Of a stretch of DNA of 64,000 bases, positions 11,613-22,085 are shown in pieces. The stretch covers positions 2,011,622-2,075,621 of the forward strand of contig NC_052489.1 in assembly GCF_009730915.1 (NCBI RefSeq), in the 5' to 3' direction. The notes below the pieces were generated by a model. That model was not told the origin of the DNA. It saw only the letters and a program-made list of their open reading frames with translations, and made no database searches. The DNA is from Dioscorea cayenensis subsp. rotundata (lineage: Eukaryota > Streptophyta > Magnoliopsida > Dioscoreales > Dioscoreaceae). The position numbers were made by a program, and so were the translations under genes. The stretch's first letter is position 1. Each line of letters begins with the position of its first letter.

Positions 11613-12957
11613 TATATTATTCTTTTAATTGTTTGACTTGCTTCTAATTTTGTGGTTTTTTGTGATGATGTTGGTTCGATGGAGATGTGAATATTTGATT
11701 GACTATTTTAATGGGAAAGAGATTGACATCGGCTACAATCATTATGTTAAAGACTTCTTTCCAAAGGTTAGCCATTAGTAGTGATTCTTGTGTTTTTTTT
11801 TTATTAATTTATGTATTTTTTTAATTATTATTGTTTTATAATGGAAGATTGTTAATGGAAGATTGTTATAAATTTTATACTTGTTTGATTAGCACTCTAA
11901 GTTGTTAAACTTTATCATAAATTAATTAATTTGTGCTATGAGTATTCATTGTGTTTATTATTAATTTTTCAAGTGCATATATATATATATATAGATTGAA
12001 CTTTATTTTGTTAATGCACTCTTCTTATAAATTAATATTTATTATTTTAAAAATATTTATTTCAGGTTTTATTGAGGCAAGCTCTGTATCAAGAAAACAT
12101 CATAAACACCATCGAGACAAGAGTTACATCAAGAATATATAGTTATCTATCTATTACGATATGATTTACTTAAGACTTCTAAGTTTTTAATGTTATTGGA
12201 ACATTTTTTGAAATTGAAATTTGTTAATCCATAAGGCTAGCTTATGATTGTAAATTATGATAATATTGTTACTTTTTTTATAACAATTTTGATTTAATTT
12301 TATTTATGATATATTATCTAAAATAAAATTTCTGATAATTTATATAATTTATTAAAAAATATTCACTAAAATATGTCACAAATAACAAATATATCAGGAA
12401 AAACATAATTTTTTGTGACACTAAAAATATCACAAATAATATATTATTCAATTAATTATGACATAACAAAAAAATAATTTATGGCATATTTTTTAACAAC
12501 TATGTATGTCACAAAATGTTTAATTTTTGTGACATCTATATTTGTTACCTTAATTGAATGATCAATGTATTTAATGAAGAAAATATTTTATATTAGTGAA
12601 TGATTTTCATCACCACGAAAATAGACTTTTATCACTAAATATTATATTTTTTAAAAAAAATATATAGTTACATTCTACATTTTTTATGACTATTCTATTA
12701 AAATATTTGATGAATATTTTTTTTGTTATTTACTATTTGAAAATCAAAATCAAAGGAATGTTACAAATGATAAAACTTTATCTCATATTTAGTGACAATT
12801 TATAACATTTTATGACAGCTTAGCGCAACGTTTTATAATAAAAATGCATGTTATTAATGATTATAGAATAGGTAACATATAACAATTTTGCCACATAAAA
12901 AGTATCATTGTGTGATGAACATTGAATATGTCAATAATTGACAAATTTGTTGTAGTG

Positions 12958-13225
12958 ATTTGATGCAAATTACGTGTTTGAATGCTTTGGTTGCTAATGA
13001 GGCGAAATCCCTAGCTATTATGTTTGGTGTACTATGTGACAAAAAGGAATTCCCACCTGGCATAAACATGCCGCAATTTAAGAGGATAGTGATCGTACAC
13101 CTCTGGTTATGGTACTTTGGAGACTTCGTCTCACGCAATCCTTCCAAGTGGATTAGTGATAATCTTCGTGCTCTTTTCAATTTCGTGTTTCAATGCTTAG
13201 TTGCAAAATAATAATTTACCGGCGT
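12958..13225 (+). mobile_element. Probable continuation of the LTR-derived fossil split by the CACTA
   Basis: Immediately after the CACTA target duplication the sequence continues in the style of the left flank ending at 6623, with a leader rich in short gene-like words. It has no coding role I can support. I link it to the left part because the CACTA duplication shows that the two flanks were once joined. Confidence 0.4.
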
Positions 13226-14300
13226 TTATCAACAAACGCCACGAAAGTACTACAATATAGTGGCCTTTTTTACTAAAAGGGCACTAAATTCTTTATATTA
13301 TTAAATTTCAAAGTCATAAAATTCATATTTCGCTGCATTTTCCCCAAAAAAAACTACGAAAGTACTATAATTTAGCGCCTTTTTTACTAAAACGCTGCTA
13401 AATTACTGATATTAGTAAATTTAAAAGTAATAAAATTTATATTTAGTGGTGCTTTTTCAAAAACACTATGAAAGTAGTGTAATTTAGCATCGTTTTTGAC
13501 TAAAAATGCCGCTAAATTTCTGATATTAATTATTAACTTTCAAAGTCATAAATTTTATATTTAGCGGCATTTTTGAAACAACGCCACTAATGATATAATT
13601 TTTTTTATTTTAAATTCATAAAATTAAAAAGTTCAAGGTGTTTATCCCAAAAAACCGTGTGAAAATATAAATATTTTCTATTTTAAAATTTACAAAATTA
13701 AACTTCACCGCGTTTATGCATAAAAATGCCAGTAAAATTTAATTTTTGTAAAATTCAATATTAGTGTTATCTATTTTGAAAGAAATTGAATTTGCCACAA
13801 TTTATTTTAAAATTTATATTTAGCGACATTTTTTAATAAAATTGCCGCTAAATGCCATCATTTTTTATTTTCTATAAATTCTCTTTAATATTGAAAAGAA
13901 AAAGAATGTGGTAAAAGGAGACTAAAGATGAAGAAAATGAAGATGAAGAATGTGATGATGATGATGATGACGCGATAAGAAGAAGAAGAAAAAGAAAGTA
14001 CAAGAAGTGCAAAAGTGAAGAAGAAGATGATGGAGGAGTAGGAGGAGGAGCTTGAAAAGAAAAAAAGAAGAGAAGAAAAAAGAGAAAAAACAAAATAATA
14101 ATAATAATAATTATTATTAAAAAAGAGAAAAGAGAAAATAATTAAAAAACAAAAAATCTTTAAAAAATAAATAAATAAATAAATAATAATTAGAGGAGCC
14201 GATTTTATTAGTTTTTTTTTTAAATCAGGTTAAAAAAAAATTAGCCTTGTTTTTTAAAATCATTTTTAAAAAATGCCGCTAAAAGTCACAAAAACTCAAG
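13226..14300. repeat. Degenerate tandem array with GCCGCTAAA/TTTAGCGGC motifs
   Basis: Three fairly clear units of about 112-121 bases (about 13240-13356, 13357-13468, 13469-13589) each start near GAAAGTA. Each contains inverted TTTAGCGGC and GCCGCTAAA words, and further decayed copies run to about 14300. Such arrays resemble CACTA subterminal repeats, but no CACTA terminus is visible on either side. The purine-rich stretch at 13900-14090 is low complexity. Confidence 0.6.
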
Positions 14301-14310
14301 AGACGCAAGA

Positions 14311-14900
14311 GGTGTACATCTCCATTAGTTGGGTTATCAAATATGGATGAACTCGGATTTTTAAAAAACTCATACAACTTTAGGGGTTTTTAAACATTAA
14401 AATTATCAAAAGAACTAGAAGAGAAATACAAAAGTTGTCGTCTGGTGGAAGAAAAGAAGAGGACAGACAAAAGGAGAAGAGAAAAAGAAGAGAAAGAGGA
14501 TCATGATGTTTTTTATCATGTTATATATAAGCGTTTTTTAACCTTAGGTATAGGAAAAGGACATAGCATTGGTGGATGTAGAAAAATCTGATGGGAAGAA
14601 ATATTGATGTTGAAGATGAAGAAGAAAATGATGATTTGCCGAAGTTTTGCTAGTGATAATGAATTAGTGATTAATGAATAATGATGGTGCCTATATATGT
14701 GTATATCTCTTAATTAAATAGTTACAGTGGTGATTAACTATTTATATTTATATTTACGAGCTACTTCAATTAATTAAATCTTTCTCTTTTTGGGGGAAAA
14801 CTCCGTGCATGTTTTCTTCATAAATAGTTTCCTATATAAATTAAAATATACTATATAATCTTGATCAGTTAATTAAGTTTCGAATCAAAATGAGAAAGAA
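14311..14900. other. AT-rich stretch, nothing recognised
   Basis: There is no supported coding sequence. It consists of GAA-rich and AT-rich low-complexity sequence leading up to the hydroxylase relic at 14921. Confidence 0.5.
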
Positions 14901-14920
14901 GAAGTAGCACGAAAGGTGCA

Positions 14921-15109
14921 ACACTCCCTGCCAGTTATAGCAGTACAGTGGTGGTTGGCATGGTAGTGATAGACACAGTGCGGTACTTTGGGCACCGTTG
15001 CATGCACGAGAATAAGTTCCTATACAAACACACGCATGCAGATCACCATGCACTCGTAGTACCCTACGTCTGTGGTGCTCAATTTGGCAGCCTTTTGAGT
15101 GGACTGGTC
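14921..15109 (+). pseudogene. Sphinganine C4-hydroxylase exon 2 fragment, cut by a CACTA
   Basis: Translation gives VVVGMVVIDTVRYFGHRCMH, then NKFLYKHTHADHH, then PYVCGAQFGSLLSGLV. This parallels IVAMLVMDTWQYFVHRYMH, NKFLYRHVHSQHH and PYAIGALYNHPLEGLL in the intact SBH at 22 kb. Two of the three histidine boxes of the di-iron hydroxylase survive. Similarity stops precisely at 15109, where a CACTA end begins. The third histidine box and C-terminus are absent. It lies on the plus strand, opposite to both other copies in the window. Confidence 0.8.
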
Positions 15110-15411
15110 CACTACACCGATTTTTATTTTTAGAGGCACATTGGTAGAAGGGTTTTTAAAAAAACACCTTAATAACTATGCATTTAATTTTCTTTATAAA
15201 TCTATAGAGGGGGTTTTGTAAACCCCCTCTAATTTTTAATTAATAAAAACATAGTCACTTGCAAACTTAACTCTCCATTAATGATAATTAGTAATTTTTT
15301 AGACTAACTAATGTCTGATCTTTACTCTCTCACACAAATGTCTTCTCATTTCTCACCAAAACCTAAATCCAACGAACCAAAATTCCCCAAAAACCCACCA
15401 GAACCAAACCC

Positions 15412-15858
15412 ATGCTTCTTCTCCGCATCTCTCCTCGATCCATCCTCATGCCTCCCCGGCGCCGCCTCCTCTCTTCCTCCAGCCACCGCCCGCATCCCCC
15501 TCCGATGAAGACGAAGACGATCCCCACCTCTCCTCCCGTCACCGTCGATCCCTCCTCTCCAATGACGACCAAATCTTCTCCATCCTCCAACAAGACGGTC
15601 TCGGCGTCGACTCCCAGACCACCCTCAACAATCTCTGGCCAAATCTCACCGCCGCCCTCGTCCATGTCGTCCTCCGCCTCATCCACTCCTCCATGACCAT
15701 CAGCAACAAATCCCGATCCGCCAAACTTGCCTTCAAATTCTTCACCTGGGCTTCCGATCAACCCCACTACTCCTACCCCACCCACATCTACAATCTCACC
15801 ATCAAGATCTTCGCCGACGCCGGCGAGCTCAAGAACATCCTCTCCAATAAAGTGTAAC
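15412..15858 (+). pseudogene. Pentatricopeptide-repeat (PPR) gene fragment
   Basis: This GC-rich block stands out from its surroundings. In one frame it gives LSNDDQIFSILQQDGLGV, then AALVHVVLRLI, then KLAFKFFTWASDQPHYSY, then YNLTIKIFADAGEL. This is the typical N-terminal layout of a plant organellar PPR protein up to its first repeat. Coding similarity ends abruptly near 15858, and no further repeats follow. It lies inside the CACTA and is presumably captured host DNA. Which PPR gene it came from cannot be told. Confidence 0.7.
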
Positions 15859-17683
15859 GTAATGAGAGAGTCTGTGTGTGTGTGATTGTATTTTTAAACA
15901 TCACCATCATCACCATAATCATCTAGGGTTTCTCCAGCGTCTCTAGCATCTTAGAAGATGGCGTCCAAAATGCTCTCAGATTCCGCCATTGATGAAATGC
16001 AGCAACGCAAAGGAGAACATTGAGGTCTCTGCTTCACCGCTGATGCCACCTTCATGTCTGTGTCCGCTTCGAGGATCATTGAGGTCTCTACCAAGCGTGT
16101 CACCATCGACGCCGCCTTCATCTCCATCTCCGATTCGAGATCATTGAGGTCTCTGCCAGGAACTCAATGTTCATCTCAAGTTAATCAACTCTTACTACCA
16201 GGTTCAACGAAAATCAATGATGGTTTCAATTTAGGGTTCTAATTTCAATTGATCTGTGATGATTTTCTTCATTGTGTTGTAGCTATTGAAGGTCTTACAC
16301 TACAACGTGTCAGTGTTATTCTCAAAGGCTCTGACCAACATCAGGCCACAAATTTGTTCGAGGTTTCGACGTGTCAATGACGATCACCGGAATCCAACTA
16401 AAACCATGTCAGTTCATCCTAGAAAGACCATCCAGGTTCATCTCTTTCTCTGTTTCTTTGATTTTGTCCCTAATTTTAGTGTGGTTTTAAATTTGTTGTT
16501 GAATGTGGTTTTGAAATTTTTTTTTTTTGTTAATCTTCTTTGTCTTAGGTTTTATGATTTTCTGACTGTTTTTATTTAGATTTTTATTTGCTGAAGATGC
16601 AGAGGTCTATTAGATTTTGATTTCTGTTAATTTTTATGCTAACGAGGTAATGTTTCATTTGTTGATAGTTTCACATCCTTCTTAGCTCTTATTTGTTTAA
16701 ATCTTAGAACTTATAACTTCTTGTTGGGACATTCAGAAGATGTGCTTGCCATTTCTAATGCTCTTAGCCTAATTTTTTTTTATATTTTGTTATTGAATAT
16801 ATTGGATGTTTTATTCGTTGATTGTTACACATTCTTCGCAGCTTGTTTAACTCCTACTTGGGTCGTATCATGCATGATATCAAAAAATAGCTGTGCCCCA
16901 ATGCCTCTTCCAGTGGCTGTTCTATTAGTCTTATATCAAATTATGTTCTTTAACCACTTGGTACCAAGTTGCATTCCTTAACAATTAGGAGTAGCAAATA
17001 ATATATATGATTATCACTTGGGCTAGTTGATTGTATTGCGAGTAGTAAACATACTATTTCAAATCGATGTTACGAGTTCTGTGGTGCTTAGGGCTTTCAT
17101 TGCATGCTTGTATACACGAAATGCTTTTTTGAGGTTACTTGTTTTCTTTTTCTTTTTTTTTATTATCCCTTGTATAAAGGTCTTCATTGCTTGTAGGCTA
17201 GGTAGCTATCTGCTTGGCTCTTAAAAATTTGTTTCCAAAATGTATTTAGTTTAACATATCAACAAATGCTGGCAAATTGCTCATACTATGAGAAGAATAC
17301 CTATTACTCATTAGAAATCTTCTTAATTAAAAATCATAAGAAAAGGACTTAACCAACTAAGACTTGTTTTACATTTTAGAATACATAAAAAGAAAGAAAA
17401 GAACTGCTTTAAGTTAAATCACCTATGTGCACAATATGTTAGACACAAGTAGCATAACTTGTTTCTCCATCACTTTGGTCAATGTTTTTCAAAAATAATG
17501 AAAAATCGATCAGAAAAAAATGAACTTTAGAGAAGGTTAGCTTAACTTAAACCTTATGCCTTGTTAGTTTTTAAGATGTGCCATCATCCTGAGAGTAATA
17601 TTTTCTAATTTTCCTGGTTGAGCTGCAACATCAATTTATTGATTTATGGGTTTTTTTTAATACATGACTGCAAATGGATTGAG
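15859..17683 (+). other. CACTA interior, partly gene-like, unrecognised
   Basis: At 15930-16240 a GC-richer piece contains a TAGGGTTT leader, an ATG at 15958 and a duplicated GATCATTGAGGTCTCT word. It looks like another captured 5' gene fragment, but I do not recognise the product. From 16450 to 17680 the sequence is T-rich and intron-like. The missing N-terminal exons of the PP6 relic (GDIHGQ and GDFVDRG motifs) are not found here. Confidence 0.4.
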
Positions 17684-20207
17684 GCACCCATCAAATATAT
17701 CTCTTTTGCGGGGGAATCATGAAAGTAGGCAATTAACATAGGTACATTGTTATCCTAAAGTACAACTTTGTGAAACATTTATTCTCCATGTTGCATTTGT
17801 AATGTTTGTCAGGTTACCATATTTATCTTACCATTGACATCATGTGTAGGAACCAAAAGATTTAACATTATTCTTTTATTGCACTTTTTACTCAGTTGTT
17901 TTGAAAAGACGAACCGTTTAAGTGTAGCTCATGATCACAGTTAAAATTATTTAATCCTATTCTAGAGCTTATAAAATAACTGATTGACCCCTTTTCAGCC
18001 TTCTTAGCTAACTATCTTGTTATTGCTGTGTGCTTTGAAAATTGTTAATTGCCTTTCCCAATCATGTAGTGAATATTTGTTTGGTTCATCTGTCATCCAT
18101 CTTACCCTTTGTAATTTGTGGGAAAGCTTGTTAATTCAGGAAGATTTGTTGCTGATATCACATTTAAGAAACAAATTTCTTGCGTATTATTTTTTTTTTT
18201 TATTTTATTCATTTTTTTATTTTTTTGCATTGTTTACATAGAGAAGAAATCTTCTGTGTGTTGCCCTGAATAAAATATTTTGCACTTTGTCGTTTTGGTG
18301 AGCAATAAGGATGAGGGGGAGGCCTGGAAAAACTATATATTTATTTCAAATATGATTTCAGAGTTCCCGAATCGCTTTACTTATAATGAATTCTGAATTT
18401 AAATCAATTATGGTATTTACAGTGCCCTTGCTTTGAGTTATAAATCCCTTACATCAGTCTAGAAAAGAATAGGCCTTTTGTGTTTATTTTGCCATTTATT
18501 TTATAATTTACCTTTCTATAGTTGCTCGCAGCAGTGATTATGCACCTCAAAGTTCTCATACCTTTTTTGCTTGCATATTTAGTTAGCTGTTATAAGCTGC
18601 AGAAGTTTCTCTATGATATGTATACCTTAAGTGTTTGTCATCTTTTATAGGTTTATGGTTTTTATGATGAGTACCAGAGGAAATACGGCAATGCTAATGC
18701 ATGGCAATATTGTACAGATGTTTTTTACTACCTTACATTGTCAGCAATCATAGATGGAACTGTAAGACAACATTTTTTTAAACATTCTAATGAACTATGT
18801 TTTCTGTTGCAGTTTCCTTCCCTCTTGGTTGCTGTTTTATTTACTCTTATTCTTATTCTCAGTATTGATTTTTGCTTGGATTTGCAGGTTCTTTTTGTTC
18901 ATGGTGGTCTTTCTCCTGATATTCGATCAATTGATCAAGTTCATTGCTTCTTATGATTTTATTCTTCATAATCAACATTTGAACCTTTAAATCTCCATAT
19001 GCTAACTGGAAGCATATTTTACAATTCATTGATTTCACATTTCGATGGTAGTGCTTCTCTATAAAATGATTATCAGTTGCTAGACTCCATCAGTGGTATA
19101 ATCATGTCATAATGTAAGAATGACGTTGTGCTACATCTCCTACTTTTTTAAGATTTATGGCAATGTATTGGAAATGGTGGTTATGTGACAGGGAGAACCA
19201 AAGTCTACAACTAAATGTTGGAAAACCTCCTTTCTGTTTTTCTGAAATCCAGTATTCTTTTTCTTTGCCATCTAGAAATCCTGCTAATTCTCCACAAACA
19301 CTATTTTCTAAGTTTAATATTGACTTGACAGAAGTAGCTTCTGGTATATAGATGTGTAACCATTTCTACTAAGTGTTTGCCATTGATGTTCGTTGCTTCT
19401 GTTTGAAATTAATTCCTTTTTTTCCTTCTTCATAGATGAGAGTTATCGACTAGAACTATGAAATTCCTCACGAGGACCCTTTTTGTGATCTAATGTGGAG
19501 TGACCCTGATGAGATTGCAACTTGGGCAGTTAGCCCTCATGGTGCAGGATGGCTTTCAGGTCAAGGGTGGCCTCAGAGGTTTGTGTACATGTTCTTTGTT
19601 GTCTCCGGCTTCCTGCTTTCCTCTATGATCCGCTGCTCCTAATACAAAAGTTTACTATATTCTCATTCTGCAGTTCAACCATATAAACAAGCTCGACCTC
19701 GTCTGCCGAGCACACCAGCTCATCCAGGAGGGTCTAAAGTACATGTTTCAAGACAAAGGCCTCGTCACTGTGAGTTATTATAAATTACCATCCCAACTTT
19801 TTCCTCAAGAATCCCAGCCAACTAATCTTGTGATTGCTTTAATATAATTTCAAGTCTTCAAATTATTATATTTATTGGCATTCCAGGTGTGGTCTGCACC
19901 CAATCATTGCTACAGATGTGGAAATGTTGCTTCTATTCTAACCTTTAATGAGAATATGGTATGCTACTACACTACTACGATTCCCGCTATTTCAGTCATT
20001 GTTGCTGTCTTATTTATACTCATGCACTTAACATTTAAAATGAACTTGTAAACCTTACAGTGCGCATGATTGAAATGGACTAATTAAAATATGATCATAA
20101 ACTTATAAAGTTTACCCTCTTAATAATGACAGGAAAGAGAGGTCAAATTTTTCACCGAAACACAGGAAAACAACCAAATGAGAGGACCAAGAACAGGAGT
20201 ACCATAA
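17684..20207 (+). pseudogene. FyPP: PP6-type Ser/Thr phosphatase catalytic subunit (FyPP) relic with introns
   Basis: Seven exon-like blocks match the C-terminal two thirds of plant phytochrome-associated PP6 phosphatase. They are 17684-17741 (LLRGNHESRQL), 18651-18761 ([17 protein letters not shown]), 18888-18938 ([14 protein letters not shown]), 19436-19578 (EIPHEDPFCDLMWSDPDE), 19674-19769 ([17 protein letters not shown]), 19887-19958 ([18 protein letters not shown]) and 20133-20207 (EREVKFFTETQENNQMRGP). Introns are kept, so it is a genomic rather than an mRNA copy. The N-terminal metal-binding exons are absent. In-frame stops replace family residues at 17739-17741 and 19451-19453, and a stop at 20205 cuts off the usual YFL tail. 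It is a non-functional copy carried by the CACTA. Confidence 0.85.
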
Positions 20208-20641
20208 TTTTGTATGAAGTCAAGGAAGCTTCATCTTCTACTTTTGGTACTGCATGCAAGGATCCAATCTTTACATCATGCAGTAAACATGTAGATTCCT
20301 CTATATTGTTGTTAGACTGACAAAACTATCATCCTATCTGATGATTTATGAATGGGAATTAGAATTATATTTTTTACCCTTCCTTTTTTTTCTTTGTTCT
20401 TGTTTAATCTTGATGTCTTGTTTAATCTGGATGTCTTGTTGATTTTAATATTTCCTGGTAAGAGATAAAGAAAACCACCTTTAAAAAGCTATTGAAAAGG
20501 AAATAAAAATTATTAACTATAGAGCCGGTTATAACCGCCTCTAATCTATTGGTGAGAGATAAAAAATTTTAGCTATAGAGGCGGTTATAACCACCTTTTA
20601 TAGCTATTGGAAAGGAAATAAGAAATTATTAACTATAGAAG

Positions 20642-21641
20642 NNNNNNNNNNNNNNNNNNNNNNNNNNNNNNNNNNNNNNNNNNNNNNNNNNNNNNNNNNN
20701 NNNNNNNNNNNNNNNNNNNNNNNNNNNNNNNNNNNNNNNNNNNNNNNNNNNNNNNNNNNNNNNNNNNNNNNNNNNNNNNNNNNNNNNNNNNNNNNNNNNN
20801 NNNNNNNNNNNNNNNNNNNNNNNNNNNNNNNNNNNNNNNNNNNNNNNNNNNNNNNNNNNNNNNNNNNNNNNNNNNNNNNNNNNNNNNNNNNNNNNNNNNN
20901 NNNNNNNNNNNNNNNNNNNNNNNNNNNNNNNNNNNNNNNNNNNNNNNNNNNNNNNNNNNNNNNNNNNNNNNNNNNNNNNNNNNNNNNNNNNNNNNNNNNN
21001 NNNNNNNNNNNNNNNNNNNNNNNNNNNNNNNNNNNNNNNNNNNNNNNNNNNNNNNNNNNNNNNNNNNNNNNNNNNNNNNNNNNNNNNNNNNNNNNNNNNN
21101 NNNNNNNNNNNNNNNNNNNNNNNNNNNNNNNNNNNNNNNNNNNNNNNNNNNNNNNNNNNNNNNNNNNNNNNNNNNNNNNNNNNNNNNNNNNNNNNNNNNN
21201 NNNNNNNNNNNNNNNNNNNNNNNNNNNNNNNNNNNNNNNNNNNNNNNNNNNNNNNNNNNNNNNNNNNNNNNNNNNNNNNNNNNNNNNNNNNNNNNNNNNN
21301 NNNNNNNNNNNNNNNNNNNNNNNNNNNNNNNNNNNNNNNNNNNNNNNNNNNNNNNNNNNNNNNNNNNNNNNNNNNNNNNNNNNNNNNNNNNNNNNNNNNN
21401 NNNNNNNNNNNNNNNNNNNNNNNNNNNNNNNNNNNNNNNNNNNNNNNNNNNNNNNNNNNNNNNNNNNNNNNNNNNNNNNNNNNNNNNNNNNNNNNNNNNN
21501 NNNNNNNNNNNNNNNNNNNNNNNNNNNNNNNNNNNNNNNNNNNNNNNNNNNNNNNNNNNNNNNNNNNNNNNNNNNNNNNNNNNNNNNNNNNNNNNNNNNN
21601 NNNNNNNNNNNNNNNNNNNNNNNNNNNNNNNNNNNNNNNNN
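20642..21641. other. Assembly gap of 1000 N
   Basis: Exactly 1000 undetermined bases, a conventional filler size, so the true length is unknown. The left side is CACTA subterminal repeat. The right side (21642-22085) is unrelated sequence leading into the 3' region of SBH. Confidence 0.99.
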
Positions 21642-22085
21642 TATTAAAATATTATTTTGAACAGATGTGACATATGATAGACTCGAACAAATATTATTTT
21701 GTGGAGTGACACTTGTCATCTTCGTACACTATGACCAAAATAGCAAAAGAAAAACTCAAATATAACCAAAATTACTGCCAGATAATTCAGAGCACATTCA
21801 AAACAATTTTTTGAAAATTTTCAAGACTTATGGTTCATACACAACGTGGAAGATTTATGCACAACCGAACTCTACACAGCCAGCAAAAAGAAGGGCCAAA
21901 TTCCAGTGAATAAAGTTACAGACAAATTTCTTGCAAGACATCAAAGAACATTTCAAAGCAATAAGGAAATAAACAAGCAACTCATTGTTATCCTACCGGT
22001 TAGAGACATTAAGCACACTATCATCCAACAGGCCACTGCACAAAGACTGCTCAGAGGTTTTTATGTTTACAGCCAAGGAGATAAC

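Larger units (their letters stand above)
6624..12957. mobile_element. CACTA (En/Spm) element, non-autonomous, with nested insertions
   Basis: The right end reads, reverse-complemented, CACTACAACAAATTTGTC. The left end is CATTACAACAAAATTGAT, a slightly decayed match. A 3-bp target duplication ATT flanks it at 6621-6623 and 12958-12960, as the family requires. Short GTGACAAAT/TTGTCAC repeats in both orientations crowd the outer several hundred bases, typical of CACTA subterminal repeats. No TNP2-type transposase is visible. It holds a MULE (7866-10100) and a solo LTR (10646-11612), and removing both leaves about 3.1 kb of CACTA sequence. A stretch at 11640-12150 is slightly more gene-like but unrecognised. 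Confidence 0.85.
15110..20641 (+). mobile_element. CACTA element carrying host gene fragments (right end lost in gap)
   Basis: The left terminus CACTACACCGATTTTTATTT at 15110 interrupts the hydroxylase relic. Inverted CTATAGAGG-GGTT / AACC-CCTCTA words follow it at 15200-15235. The same kind of word (TATAGAGGCGGTTATAACC) recurs at 20520-20640, just before the assembly gap, as expected for the opposite subterminal region. The right terminus and target duplication are therefore hidden in or beyond the gap. No transposase is visible. Between the ends lie a PPR fragment, unrecognised gene-like sequence and a PP6 phosphatase relic, all on the plus strand. Confidence 0.7.

Noticed and set aside
11640-12150. 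Possible captured gene in the first CACTA (frame including GYNHYVKDFFPK)
   Set aside because: Two short frames look gene-like, but I cannot match them to any family or show splice sites, so no gene is called.
13872-14093. 73-codon minus-strand frame rich in Phe and Ser
   Set aside because: Low-complexity purine/pyrimidine tract; no codon structure or domain.
15363-15785. 140-codon Gly-rich minus-strand frame
   Set aside because: Antisense shadow of the GC-rich PPR fragment, which has the recognisable protein.
20604-21719. Open frame spanning the gap on the minus strand
   Set aside because: It is open only because N's are not read as stops; the real bases on both sides are repeat and non-coding.
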